This document shows positions 12,501 through 23,405 of a stretch of DNA of 64,000 nt, one piece after another. The notes beneath the pieces are model-generated. The model was not told the origin of the DNA. It worked only from the letters and a program-made list of their open reading frames with translations, and searched no databases. The translations under genes were made by a program, and so were the position numbers. This DNA comes from Rugalucina vietnamica (taxonomy: Eukaryota > Mollusca > Bivalvia > Lucinida > Lucinidae): NCBI GenBank assembly GCA_964017185.1, contig OZ024874.1, positions 50,806,856 to 50,870,855 on the forward strand. Reading direction: 5' to 3'. Every line of letters starts with the position of its first letter. Position 1 is the first letter of the stretch.

Positions 12501-15500
12501 AGTACCCCCCATTGGGCACAAAACCAAACAGTTGTAACATTGCTGTTGATTGCAAATGATCGTTAATCTGCACCTGTGACACACAAAACATTCCAATGGT
12601 GTTCCTAACGTTTTTTGTCGATTTGTCGTTTCTAAAAGACCATGTCGAGAAAATCATTTATACGATTTGGAACGATTATTGCTTTTAGCCATGTTAATCT
12701 CTTTCGGTAGTGATATGACGTTGTAATGACGTTGAAATAGGATGTAAGCTATAACATGCTGATGCGATGTTGTTTCAATAATATGAACTTTTTAAAAGGT
12801 ATGACGTTATGATATGGATATACGGAGGCGCCTTTGGATATGGCGGCGCTGACATTTATTCCGGAGACGTTCTAAGTTCGTTCAATGACGTTGTCGTAGT
12901 GACGTTCAATTACCGTGTCAGCGTGTTTGGTTTTATGGCCACTGACCATGATTCTGCCCCCGGCAACGCAGGATTACGGGACCAACAGCTCGCAATTAAA
13001 TGGGTACATGACAACATAGCTCCTTTTGGAGGGGATCCTAAAAGCGTTACGTTGTTTGGAGAATCTGCTGGTGCGGCCAGTGTTATATATCAGGGATTAT
13101 TTGAGGCCAACACGGGTCTTTTTCAAAGAATCATTGCTCAAAGTGGAAGTCCTTTAGCTCCTTGGGCGTTTCAAGAAAACGCGAAATCAAACTTTGAGGA
13201 ATTTGCTAACAGAACTAATTGCACTGCAAAAGAAACGATATCAGTTCTTGAGTGCCTTAGAAATAAGCCAGCTGCTGAGATTTTATCTAAAGTTAAGCCA
13301 CTTGATACGTTCTTCCCTGCAGTTGATAATGTGTTAATTAAAGAACCACCACAGAAACTGTTCTCTAATACCTCGGATCATGGTTCTGACGCCTTAGAGG
13401 TATTTTCTAATTTAGATTTTCTCTCTGGAGTCAACGACCAAGAGGGTGGTATGATTATTTCAGGTCTCTGGGCAAAAGAAATGAGAAAACTGTTCATAAA
13501 CGTTAACAATGGTGTACCAAAGTTTTATTTTGACATGATTTATCTGCCCATGACAATGAAAACATTGAAGTTTTCTGACACCGAAACTGGCGCAGTTTTC
13601 AAGTCAGTGATGCATCAGTACACGGATTGGTTGGAACCCTATGATAAAATCAAAGTCAGAACAAGCATGGTGGACCTGAGTTCTGATATATATTTCAATG
13701 TTCCAGCAATACAGGCAGCTAGTATCCATTCCGAACTGAAAGGGGACAAAGCAACATACTTTTACGAGTTTTCGCACAGATCTCCTTTGAGTAAGGAACC
13801 CGACTGGATAACTGGGGCGTCTCATACGATGGAGATACCATTTGTTCTCGGGTTCCCTAATTCCTTGAAACGTGCTGCAGGGATCTCAGATGAGGCGTCA
13901 GTAGACTTTCCAGAGGTAGAGATTAAGTTGTCACGTGACGTGATGACGTTTTGGACTAATTTCGCTAAAACAGGGTGAGTACAATTGAAATACGAGCCAC
14001 GTCATGTGAAAACCGGATTTGTGCCAATGCGAAAACAAAGGCGCAGATCAGCTGTGCAGTAACTGCACAGCTGATCAGCGCCTTTGTTTTCGCCACCCAG
14101 ATAGTACATTATATCCAAAGTTTCAAGCTTCTAGCTATATTCTGTGACTGTATAGCCTGGTTTGTGTCGGACCTAGTCGGAAACCCAAATTGTTGGTTTT
14201 CTCACGCACAGGCTCATATTCTTAAAACGAAGTTGTTCTTATTAGCGGTACGTCTGTTCAGTGTGGTTCTTCTTGTTTGTTTGTTTGTTTGTTTGTTTGT
14301 TTGTTTGAGTTAATGCTTTACGTCCAAGTCAACAACCATAAACATGGACGTTGCCTCCATTTTATGGGACTTTTACCCCAAATTAGGAAGGATGTCATTA
14401 CTTCATATATAACTACCCAAGTGTAAACCACAAAGATTTGTATGTATGTATGATTTGACTCGAAACCACATTTCCAGGACAGGCCCAGACCTGAGCGGTT
14501 AACCAGTAATCAGAAGGCGAGTCAGTAGCGTATAAGCTTTGCATGGAGGTGCAATCAGCCCTAAGGCTTTTATTTCTTTAGGCCCCAGTGAGTGGGCGCC
14601 CATGATTCTACTTGTCTTATGGTTGGTGACGATTTTTGTGCTGTTTGAGCCTTTAATGTACGTAATCATACAGAAAACTGAGTAGCCACCTTAGAGAAAT
14701 AGCTGCACACTTGGCGTACCCTATTTTCTATTGTACATGTACCACATTGTCATTTGGGATGTTTCCCTCTTTTATATGAGCCGCATCGTGAGAAAACCGG
14801 ATTATTGCCTATGCGAAAACAAAGGCGCAGATCAGCTTCGCAGTAACTGCGAAGCTGATCAGCGCCTTTGTTTTCGCTACTCGGATAGTACAATATCTCT
14901 TCTACTTATTGCCAAAATTTCAAGCCTCTAGCCTGCTTCTGTGACTGTACATGTTGGTTTGTGTCGGACCAGGTCAGAAATCCCGAAGACCGCTTTTCTC
15001 GCGTCGCGGCTCATATGGTGTAACTTTGGTTCTGATTTCACTAGTTCCTGGTCATTGCTTATTTTGATATGTAAACAAAAATATGTGATATACGAGCGAA
15101 GAAAAAAAAAAAGATTTACATTTTACATCATAATATTGACATTTTTATTGCCGTAAAACACGTATATTACCGACGAAAATATCAGAAGTGTATACGTTAT
15201 CACTGTTTTGCATACAATTATATCAGTATTTATACAAATACAATGAGCCGCATCGTGAGAAAACCGGATTTTTGCCTAGGCGAAAACAAAGGCGCAGATC
15301 AGCTTCGCGGTAACCGCGAAGCTGATCAGCGCCTTTGTTTTCGCTACTCGGATAGTACAATTCCTCTTCTACTTAAATCCGAAATTTCAAGCTTCTAGCT
15401 CTTTTCTGAGCTTGTACAGGCCGGTTTGTGTCGGACCTGGTCGGAAACCCCGAAGACCGGTTTTCTCGCGTCGAGGCTCCAATTGTACTGTAAGGCATGT

Positions 15501-16450
15501 TATAGCACATGAAATCAATTATTTTGATTGACATTTTCTGATGAAAGAATCTCCTGCATACCAGAATCATGTACCAGACATAGGAAAACAGTTAGGTAAA
15601 GAGAACTGAACATGTTCTGTAAGTACTTCAGTACAGAGGCGAATCGCGAATTTCGCCCTTGCTGCCTAGATTCTGAACCGGGAACTTTCGTTTTCCTCCG
15701 ATTGTAATGCACGTACATGTACACTGACATTGTAGGTTTTAACCAGTTTTGACTAGTTTTGTAGTTTGGTATAAAATTATTTGTTAGATCTTGTGTTAAA
15801 GCTTTGCATATTATGGCACTATACAGGCCAAAGTAAATATGTTTCATATTAGATCTAACTTATCGGACAGGAAAGAATATATCCGCATACACTGAGCAAT
15901 TTTTGATCGATGAGAGGAGATGAATCATACACACATAGCTTTTCCGTCGTATTAATCCCCGATCCCCTTAATGATGAAACTTCACCACCGTCTAAGCGTA
16001 CACTTAAGAGGTGATATGTGGACTGTGTTGTGTTATTAAAGAAGTGTATAATGACGTGTTTTATTAACCATGTTTTAATGTGAAAAGAATTGATGAAATG
16101 GTCTTTTACTTTTATGTTTCTCATTATGTCAGTCGTTCCTCTTTTTCAGGAACCCTAACTCTGGATCCACTGAAAAACCTCTGTGGCCCCAGTATGACAG
16201 CACAGGACAGGTCTACCTCACAATCACCACCAACATAACACAAGACTCGGTCAAACAACGTCTAGCAGCCAACAGGGTCCATTTCTGGACAAAGGTTGTC
16301 CCCTATCTGCAGGAATGTCCGGCTAGATCTACTAGAGACTGTGAGACATGTGCGAAGGAAGTCCATGCTCTATCTAGTGCAGCTCCAATCTACAATATAT
16401 ACCTCTTATTGTTTGCTTTTATTTGTATATGTGGAAAACTGTTACCATGA
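9541..16450 (+). CDS. Cholinesterase/carboxylesterase-like serine hydrolase, probably GPI-anchored
   Basis: Three exons, 9541-9929, 12799-13974 and 16150-16450, join in frame (phase 2 at both junctions) to encode 621 aa, a normal length for the type-B carboxylesterase family. The ATG at 9541 opens a signal peptide (MFSTLSVIAYLFIAVLC..). Family motifs follow in order: FLGIPFAKPPLGELRF, SEDCLHLNIF, the oxyanion-hole stretch WIYGGAFGYG, the nucleophile elbow FGESAGA, the acid region GVNDQEGG (Glu) and the histidine region GASHTMEIPF. Ser, Glu and His are therefore all present. TNFAKTGNPN spans the second splice junction. The last 20 or so residues are hydrophobic after small residues (SSAAPIYNIYLLLFAFICIC), as in GPI-anchor signals. 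It likely hydrolyses esters at the cell surface or outside the cell. I cannot say from sequence alone whether it is a true acetylcholinesterase. Both introns are filled with transposable elements. Confidence 0.9.
9930..12798 (+). other. Intron 1 of the esterase gene
   Basis: The donor is AA|GTAAGT and the acceptor TTTTAAAAG. Most of the right half is the foldback element at 10792-12510. The left part is A+T-rich without recognised features. Confidence 0.7.
10792..12510. mobile_element. Foldback/DNA element of about 1.72 kb with nested inverted repeats
   Basis: The ends are inverted: GGGGGGTACTCT on the left and AGAGTACCCCCC on the right. Each end is followed by an array of degenerate CCCCAAAAA blocks spaced roughly 20-30 bp apart (10830-10965 and, inverted, 12305-12480). 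Inside lies a second inverted pair of about 205 bp, 11067-11275 and 11870-12070, with several mismatches; both arms include the CTACCGATAG and CATGAGACGTG motifs. There is no long ORF, so the element is non-autonomous. I could not identify a convincing target duplication, and the superfamily is unknown. Confidence 0.65.
13994..14215 (+). mobile_element. Hairpin MITE, GAGCCGC..GAGAAAACCGG family, copy A
   Basis: 222 bp with ends GAGCCAC and GGCTC. The core palindrome at about 14028-14092 reads CAAAGGCGCAGATCAGCTGTG and its complement. It is the most diverged near-complete member: the stem carries GTGCAG/CTGCAC where other copies carry TCGCAG or TCGCGG. It starts 19 bp after the esterase exon 2 boundary. 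No exact target duplication was found. Confidence 0.8.
14270..14306. repeat. (GTTT)n microsatellite
   Basis: About nine GTTT units in the esterase intron, immediately left of the dispersed repeat at 14303-14530. Confidence 0.9.
14303..14530 (+). repeat. Dispersed repeat, GAGCGGTTAACCAGTAATCAG family, copy 2
   Basis: Aligns with 366-590 in the same orientation, sharing the TCCATTTTATG and GAGCGGTTAACCAGTAATCA blocks. Confidence 0.6.
14575..14720 (+). repeat. Truncated copy of the 640-bp interspersed repeat
   Basis: It contains the segment GTGCTGTTTGAGCC..AACTGAGTAGCCACCT..AAATAGCTG, matching the middle-to-late part of the copy at 31247-31882. It breaks off before the CACCTCGG block. Confidence 0.5.
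14778..15012 (+). mobile_element. Hairpin MITE, copy B
   Basis: 235 bp with ends GAGCCGCATCGTGAGAAAAC and an inverted relative, ending GCGGCTC. The flanking ATAT on both sides (14774-14777, 15013-15016) is an exact 4-bp target duplication. The core is an almost perfect 66-bp palindrome at 14813-14878 with stem CTTCGCAG/CTGCGAAG. Confidence 0.9.
15245..15479 (+). mobile_element. Hairpin MITE, copy C
   Basis: 235 bp, flanked by an exact CAAT duplication (15241-15244, 15480-15483). The core palindrome has stem CTTCGCGG/CCGCGAAG. It is highly similar to copies D (60635-60868) and E (61743-61977). Confidence 0.9.
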
Positions 16451-18039
16451 GAAGATATTTTTCACTTGAAATAGGATTAAGCATTAGACTATCAATTCTA
16501 ATAACTGCGTTTCCAACCAGGCCGAACACAAAACGACATAATAAGCACGGAATGTTTCCCCTAAACGATGAGTATCTATCATTGATGCAATACATACTTC
16601 TTGATTCTTTGAATCTCTAGACCGTTAATGGACAGGTTCTATAGAAAGGTACGAGTAGGCAAAGATCAGGGAAAGGCGCAATCAGAAAAAGATTCCCACT
16701 CCAAAAACCGAGATTATGATGTATAATAGTGGAGCAAATATCATCGGCTATCTTTCGGAGGTGGTCTATAGAGTACCACTATGGTCAATATTGCATTACT
16801 TATTGAATGACCCTCGTATTTTGAAATTCAGCGTTTGCCATCTTGGCAAACCTTGGTGGGTATAAAACTGATCATAGCTGGACTCCAAATGGTCATTTCA
16901 TACTACCTTTGGTTTATGGCTATATATTTTACTCTCATTATAACACAAACTGGATAGCTAACACTGAAATTGGTTTGAACCCCAACAATTGTGTCATAAA
17001 AAGGTAACTGTGTCTGTATAATGTTGTTTTAACAAAGGAAAGCACACATGAAGATAACATTTAGAAGATAGATCTAAGTGTTTTACAACTTGAACATAGC
17101 TTTTTGTTAATAAACAAAAGTCAAGGGACATATGTGGCTCATTTTTTCAAAATTCTATATTTTGACGGACTTCTTGGATGCCGTCTTGAATACTGGAGCT
17201 ATCCTTGGCTTTGCTGAGGTGGCAAACACAGTATTTTATGCTACAAACCAAGACCGAGACAAATACTATGGTATATAGAATCAAAAACAAATAAGATTGA
17301 AGAGCTTATTTTATATATTTTTGCCGTGTTGAGTTGGATGTCTAAAATCTGTTTTAAGCGTGAAACTCATATATATAGAAGCAATATTTTTTTGTTTCTC
17401 TAAAATCTTCACAGATATTATATTTGATAGAAAAGAAGTAAAAAAGCAGTCATAACTATCTGATCGTAAGTAATGAACCATTTAACAAACATTCCGAAGT
17501 GAAATGCCGAGGTGAAAAACCTTGTGTACGTGCACTTACATATTTTTTTTTTCTTTTTTTTTTTTTTCTTAAAATGTACAAAGATGTCATACTTACTTGA
17601 AGTGGGGCATTGAAATACCATTACAGTGCAAACACATGAAAAATATAATACAGTTTTGAAATAGAGGTTTATTTTAAAAACGGCAGCCATCTTGGACGCC
17701 ATCTTTAATACACTGGAGTTTTGCAAGTTTTGGCAAATGGTGGATTTCGAAACTGCAGACCAAGACGAACATTTTGGTATATAATTTTATATAGAAACAA
17801 ATGTCACGGGTACTCAGTAGACCACATACTCCTATTTCTAAGCTACTTTTTGAACCATATTTGCTCCAGTATAAAGCATTTCTGTACCTCACATACATGT
17901 ATACGTTTATATTCATCTACACGTTTTATTGTGGTACCTACCAACCAATCCCTCTTGGAGAGAAGTACCACGGATTTAAATTGTGTATTATATCTTTTGG
18001 TAACAATAGGATATACGTAAATCTGCAAATTACTCACAG
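16451..18039. other. Intergenic stretch downstream of the esterase gene
   Basis: It contains a short reverse fragment of the 640-bp repeat (16636-16720). It also holds two related segments of about 140-160 bp in the same orientation (17150-17290 and 17640-17800), both with CTTGGA(T/C)GCC, ACTGGAG and CAAACCAAGAC- or CAGACCAAGAC-like blocks. A T-rich run is at about 17547-17570. I see no gene. Confidence 0.45.
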
Positions 18040-20345
18040 CTTATGCAATGTGCATCAGTAGAACTAGATTGCAAAGTACAAAAAAACTATTATGGAATGA
18101 GGTGTGCTTTTAATAATGCAGTCAGTCGGTTAGCAATACAGATAAATACAGAAGGGAAAGTATGAAAGTGTCATAGTTTGTTTATCAGAAGACCGAACTC
18201 TTCATGTTAATGTGACATTACTTTTGCAAACTTCGAGTGCTATGCCGGAATTTTACTACTCTTTAGGAAGATGCTTATGAGTTACGGGTAAAGTTGTCAT
18301 TTATGGGTTAAGACCGAACTGTGCGTGTTAATGTGGCATAACTTTTGCGAACAAATACTTCGATTTTGTGTCGTAAGAGTGATAGACCGGAATATTACGA
18401 CTAAGTAGAGATAGGCTTTTAGTTATGTATATATTCTTAAGCATTTTCTTAATTGGGTTGTCCAAATGTGCAAACACCTTTCGAGATCATAGAGAACATA
18501 CGGTACCCATATTAAAACTAAGGGTACACAAATGGAGATTTGTATTGCTTTTATTGTAGAAGGTTCATGATAGTTGAAACTGTCCGCATTGGTATTCACT
18601 TCCGCTTTACGTTGAGACGGTATCTATGCTTAGATCACTAGTCATTATATCATATTAACTCATATAAGCCTGGCGTCCCATTTTATGGGACATAGGCAAA
18701 CAGAATAGCCTCAGATGTGACGCCGCAGAACGCGGCGTCCCATCTGGGGCTATTCTGTTTGCTTAGAGAATTTTCCTCGAAAAAATGAATACAATTTAAA
18801 AATCACTCCTGACGCCCTTAAAAATGAAAGTGGAATCACCAAATGATAATGATGGGAAAATACATAAGAGCTTCTGAATCTCCGTTGAGAATGTTTGGAC
18901 CAACGTCTAAATGAAGATATGATTTTTGAAAAAAAAAAGTTAAATGTATATTTCCCAAATTTGAAATATGCTTAACTTAATGCCAACAGTATGTCTCTAA
19001 TTACGTATTAACTTAAACGGGAAGTAACTAGATCAGCTGGCTAACTGTCACTCCGCTCCACTTCGGTACCTCGTTCCACTTCCCTGACAGCTTAGCATAG
19101 GTTGCATTTAAACCAATGTCGAACTGATTGCGGATTTCGTAAGCGACTTGCAGCTATGTTATTTTGCTATTGATCGTATTATTTTTGTTATGTATTTGTA
19201 CCTGTGCCGAAGATCTTCCAGTAAACACATAAAATTGGTTAAAACGTTTAAGTTAATGTAGCAAAACAAACAATTTTCGACGTTGAGTCGCTAATTCTAC
19301 AGTAGTCTCCCCTGATCTATTTATAGACATCTTTGAAATTTTCCATAGAAAAAATAAAGTATTTTATGATTCTGCGTCCTTTAACATCTAGAATATTTAT
19401 AATTTATGTCATATATGCAAGAAAAAATCTAAATTAAGTTAGAATAACACAGTTTTGCAGTTTTGTTGAATTTTCATTTCCGTCGGTATGGAGAGGTTTA
19501 ACGGAATACCGATGGGAATATTCCGTCTAGGAAGTAACCAGTTCGACACAGGTTTGCTTGATAAATTAAATGCACTATCACGATCGTTTTTTGTACCGCG
19601 ACTAAAACAATACATCTTTCATTGAAGCGGATACTTAATGAAAGCAAGATGCAAGTGCATGCGTAGGACACTACTGACACAGGGTCATATCGTTTGTAAC
19701 CAAACAACTAGTAACATATAAAAGTGTACATACGTGCGTTAAGTTTATCTTCTTAATAATATTAATGTGGCAATTATGCACGTACGTTGCATTGTACTTA
19801 AACCGAAAATGCACATGCTACTGCATCTGCATCTGCGACAGGCATGATTATGAATATCAATGACATATTACTGCGTTCTCTCATCATACTTCTGATGTCT
19901 CATTTCAAATAAAACACAAGCAGAAGCATAAGAGTCTGTACCTTTGCATTGTTTTCTTTCAGACTGAAAGCAATCAAAGAAAATATTTTATCTGATAAAA
20001 AAACATCTGATAACATATGTATCTTTTTTTTTTCTTACAAAGCAAAATATGTTGCAAAAAATTATTGCAGCAATTACATGCCAAGATTACTGCATGAGAC
20101 TTCTGCATGAGACTTCCAAACAGTCAAATGTTTCATTGTTTACCGATTTCTTCAAGCTGGAAACCAATATTTATGCACTTTGTGCATCGCATGCACTTTT
20201 ATACGATCATGGTCAAATTCATGTTAAGGGTCAGACTTATTACATTCGGTAACATAAACTGTGCACAGGTCAGACTTAAAGTTCAAAATTGCATCTAATT
20301 GTTTCTCTAGTAACTCTAGTAAGGTGATAGTCCCCTAGCTTACAC
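18040..20345 (+). repeat. Diverged segmental duplication, unit A
   Basis: The same ordered series of blocks appears here, at 20690-21910 (unit B) and at 22955-26275 (unit C). The series runs: CACAGCTTAT..AATG with TTTAATAATGCA; TTGAAACTGACCGCAT with TACTTCCGGTTTA; CTCCGTTGAGAATGTT; ACACTACTGACA (A and C only); GCCAAGATTACTGC; and a final CTTTGTGCATC..GTAACATAAACTGTGCACAGGTCAGACTT. Identity is moderate with many indels, so the duplications are old. There is no ORF of note. Confidence 0.65.
18655..18860 (+). mobile_element. Palindromic MITE, TTAACTCAT..CAGATGTGACGCCGC family, copy 1
   Basis: The core hairpin AGATGTGACGCCGC/GCGGCGTCCCATCT is flanked by CAGAATAG and CTATTCTG. It matches copies at 23178-23405 and 42325-42512. 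The ends (TTAACTCAT on one side, ATGGGTTAA in copy 2) and the core resemble a hairpin MITE family known to be very abundant in bivalves. It is inserted into unit A. Confidence 0.75.
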
Positions 20346-20394
20346 TATCGTATAAAATATTCTGTTATAACGTATAAATATGTCTATGACGTTT

Positions 20395-20640
20395 CTTATT
20401 GTTGTATGTTGGTAGTGCTGAATTTTTGTGCTGTTTGCGCCTTATGTGCGTTTGAATATTTTTTGTTAAGTTTGGGTAACTGAGTGGCCGCCTATTGGGA
20501 AATAGCTGCTCACTCGGCTGACGATATGTTTTCTTAGTATAAGTACCTAAGTTTTAATTTAGTCACTAGTTTTTTCCCACCTCGGTTTTTGGAGTGGGAA
20601 TTCCTTTCTGATTGTGCCATTTCCTTATCATTGCCTACAT
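20395..20640 (+). repeat. Truncated copy of the 640-bp interspersed repeat
   Basis: Contains GTGCTGTTTGCGCCTTATGTG, CCTATTGGGAAATAGCTGC and CCTCGGTTTTTGGAGTGGGA in the same order as in the full copies. It lies between duplication units A and B. Confidence 0.65.
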
Positions 20641-20689
20641 TTTACCCTTCTGTTATATCAGGTTAGTAAAGTACATGTAATGTTTCAGA

Positions 20690-21910
20690 AAATATTGTTC
20701 ACAGCTTATACAATGTACTTCTTTAGAATTCGTTTGCGAAGTACAAATACGATTATGGAACGAGGTGCACTTTTAATAATGCATCCAGACAGTAACGCAG
20801 ATTCATACAGAAGAAAAAGTATGAAAGTGCCATAGTTTGTTTATCTACAGACCTATCTGGCATAACTTTTGCGAACACGCACTTCGATTTTGTGTCGTAA
20901 TAGAGTGTTTTAGAATTTTACTACTCTTTAGGAAGAGGCTTATGAGTTATGTGTAATGATAATAATTATAATAATTATAATAATAATAAAATAATAATAA
21001 TAATATAATTAAATTGTGAAATTCTGAAAATACATTTCGAGATTATGGTGAACATATCCATATGAAGATTAATAGGGTATTGAAAGGAGATTGTATTGTG
21101 TTACTGTAAAAGGTGATAATTGAAACTGACCGCATTTGTAAGTACTTCCGGTTTATGTAAAGACTGTTACTCGTGGACACATATATGCGTAGAGGTGCCT
21201 GTGTTATCAATTCAGGACCTTTTGAACCTCCGTTGAGAATGTTAGGATCAATGTGTTCGTGAAAAATATGATTGATTGAAAACCAAAAATGTTTAAATGT
21301 ATATTGCACTATGGAGCTGTTTTGTTCCTCGGTTATCCCACGCGCGTGTTTTATATTTTAAGATTGTTTTAGAAAATGAACTAAACTGAAGGTTTTCATG
21401 ATTAATTTAGAAGAGAAACGCGAAGCTAAAGTGGTGAAATCGACTCGCGGTACGAAAGTACCGGGAAACTTGTCTCGGCTGTTCGTTACACTAGCTTAAT
21501 AATGAATCTAGGTTAAAAAGTCATTGTCCGTCTATAGCTTAGTCACTTGTCCTCAAAAATTCGAGATGTATCCTAGGTCATATATCTCTAAACTTTTCTT
21601 ACACAACACTAAATGTTGCAAAAATCATTGTAGCAATAGCATGCCAAGATCACTGCGTGAGAAATCTTCACAAAATACAAGAAACTAAACGTTTAAGTGT
21701 ATACGCGATCAAATGAAAAATGATGAGTTACCCAAACAGTCAATTGTTCCATTCGATTTCTTCAAGTTGGTAACCAATATTACTGTACCTTGCGCATCAA
21801 CTGCACCTTTAAATCATGATCCAATCTATGCAAATGGGTCACAAAATTATAAAAATCAGTAACATAAAACTGTGCATGTCCGGCTTGAAGTACAGAATTG
21901 CATCTGATTA
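20690..21910 (+). repeat. Diverged segmental duplication, unit B
   Basis: The shortest of the three units. It shares the TTTAATAATGCA, ACCGCATTTGTAAGTACTTCC and CCTCCGTTGAGAATGTTAGG blocks, and the 21330-21910 half aligns with 25240-26275 of unit C. It lacks the ACACTACTGACA block of A and C. A run of AATAAT-type simple sequence lies at 20955-21006. Confidence 0.6.
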
Positions 21911-21911
21911 T

Positions 21912-21929
21912 CCCCCCCCCCCACCTCTC

Positions 21930-21998
<69 letters not shown>
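21912..21998. repeat. Poly-C and (CT)n microsatellite
   Basis: A short C run followed by about 35 CT units, then a GAAA-rich end. Apparent ORFs through it are artefacts of the simple sequence. Confidence 0.95.
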
Positions 21999-22954
21999 AA
22001 AAAAAAAAGAAAGAAAGAAATCCGATTTTAGTGCCTGGTAATGTTTTTTCGCAAATATTGAAATGTTTTCTTGGCATAATTGAGCATTTAGTTTGTCAAA
22101 AAAAAATGTGCAGCAAAAATGAAAATCAGTTGACAAATAAAAAAATTCTGGTCAACAACATTTTTGAATAGCCATTTTCTTTACAAATAAAAGGGAGGTA
22201 AATATTTGAAATTCATGGTATTTCAATATGATTGCTCAGAATACGCTCACAAAGATTTTCATTCATTTTAAAAGATAGTGGTCCGAGAGACAAACATTTT
22301 GCAACAATTTTTATGAAAATCGGTCCAACGGTTTTGTAGTTATGATCATTTTTTTAATTTTACAATGGCAGCCTATGGCGGTCGCCATTTTGTTTAGCAA
22401 GTCACGTGACCAAAATTGAAAACTGCTTATTTACAACACTTGGCTCACTTTTTATACTTAAAAGGTGAACAAGATTGTTTCAATGAAATAGAGGAAAGTA
22501 TTTTGTCACTTTATTCACGAATGGCTGATATTTTCAATTTTATGATTGTTTTGGACGCACACCACCAAAATGTTTAAAACCATATAACTTTCTTAAATCT
22601 CCATTGATTTTGCGGCAAAATGTTCAGCTAGCTTAAGCCTTTTATACAATACACATATAGAAGTTTGTGATCTTATTCAAATGACCTACCCGAGACTAAA
22701 TCTTAATGATCAAGTAAAATTTTTCAAAATATACCCATTTTATGATCATGGACTATCTCCCTTGACTATGCAAAACCCCTATTCAAAATTCATTTTGGCC
22801 ATTAAAACTTTACCTGTTGACCAATTTTCAAGTTTTTGCAGATCCTATTAGGACAAACTAAGCTCAAGATTTTGACATGACATTAACTTTCCTTTCGTCA
22901 CCTCCACACAAAAATGTATTGCGAAAAAAACATTATCAGAGGCAAGTATATAAA
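21999..22954. other. Intergenic DNA between duplication units B and C
   Basis: It includes a stretch around 22300-22440 with ATGAAAATCGGTCCAACGGTTT and GCCATTTTGT, wording typical of invertebrate satellite-like MITEs. I find no second copy in the window and no gene. Confidence 0.4.
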
Positions 22955-23177
22955 CTTTAGTAGGCTGATAGTCCCATCACGCTATCGTATGAACACTTCT
23001 ATTATAAAGGGCACTAAAGTATTTATGTATGTTTCAAGAAAATATTGTTCACAGCTTCTATATAAATGTACATCTTTAGAACTCGTTTCCGAAGATTATG
23101 CAATAATAATGCATCCAGTCAGTAACGCTGATCAATACAGAAGGAAAAAGTATAAAAGTGTCAAAGTTTGTTTATCT

Positions 23178-23405
23178 TAACTCATTTAAGCCCGTCATCC
23201 TTTTCATGGTCTTTGGCAGACAGTATAGCCCCAGATGTGACGCCGCAGAACGCGGTGTCCCATCTTGGGCTATTCTGTTTGCTAAGAGGAATTTCATCGA
23301 AAAAATGGAATACAATTTTAATGTCCCACCTGAAGCCCCTAAAATGTAAGTGGACTCACCAAATCATAATGATGGGTGACTCCATTCATCATTAATGGGT
23401 TAAGA
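23178..23405 (+). mobile_element. Palindromic MITE, TTAACTCAT..CAGATGTGACGCCGC family, copy 2
   Basis: The most complete copy: it starts TTAACTCATTTAAGCCC and ends CATTAATGGGTTAA, with core AGATGTGACGCCGCAGAACG. The TTAA at both ends could be a target duplication. Confidence 0.75.

Larger units (their letters stand above)
13975..16149 (+). other. Intron 2 of the esterase gene
   Basis: The donor is GG|GTGAGT and the acceptor CTCTTTTTCAG. It contains three copies of one hairpin MITE in the same orientation, a (TTTG)n run, and copies of two dispersed repeats. Confidence 0.75.

Noticed and set aside
21780..22136. 118-codon minus-strand ORF with Arg-Glu repeats
   Set aside because: Product of the (CT)n tract.
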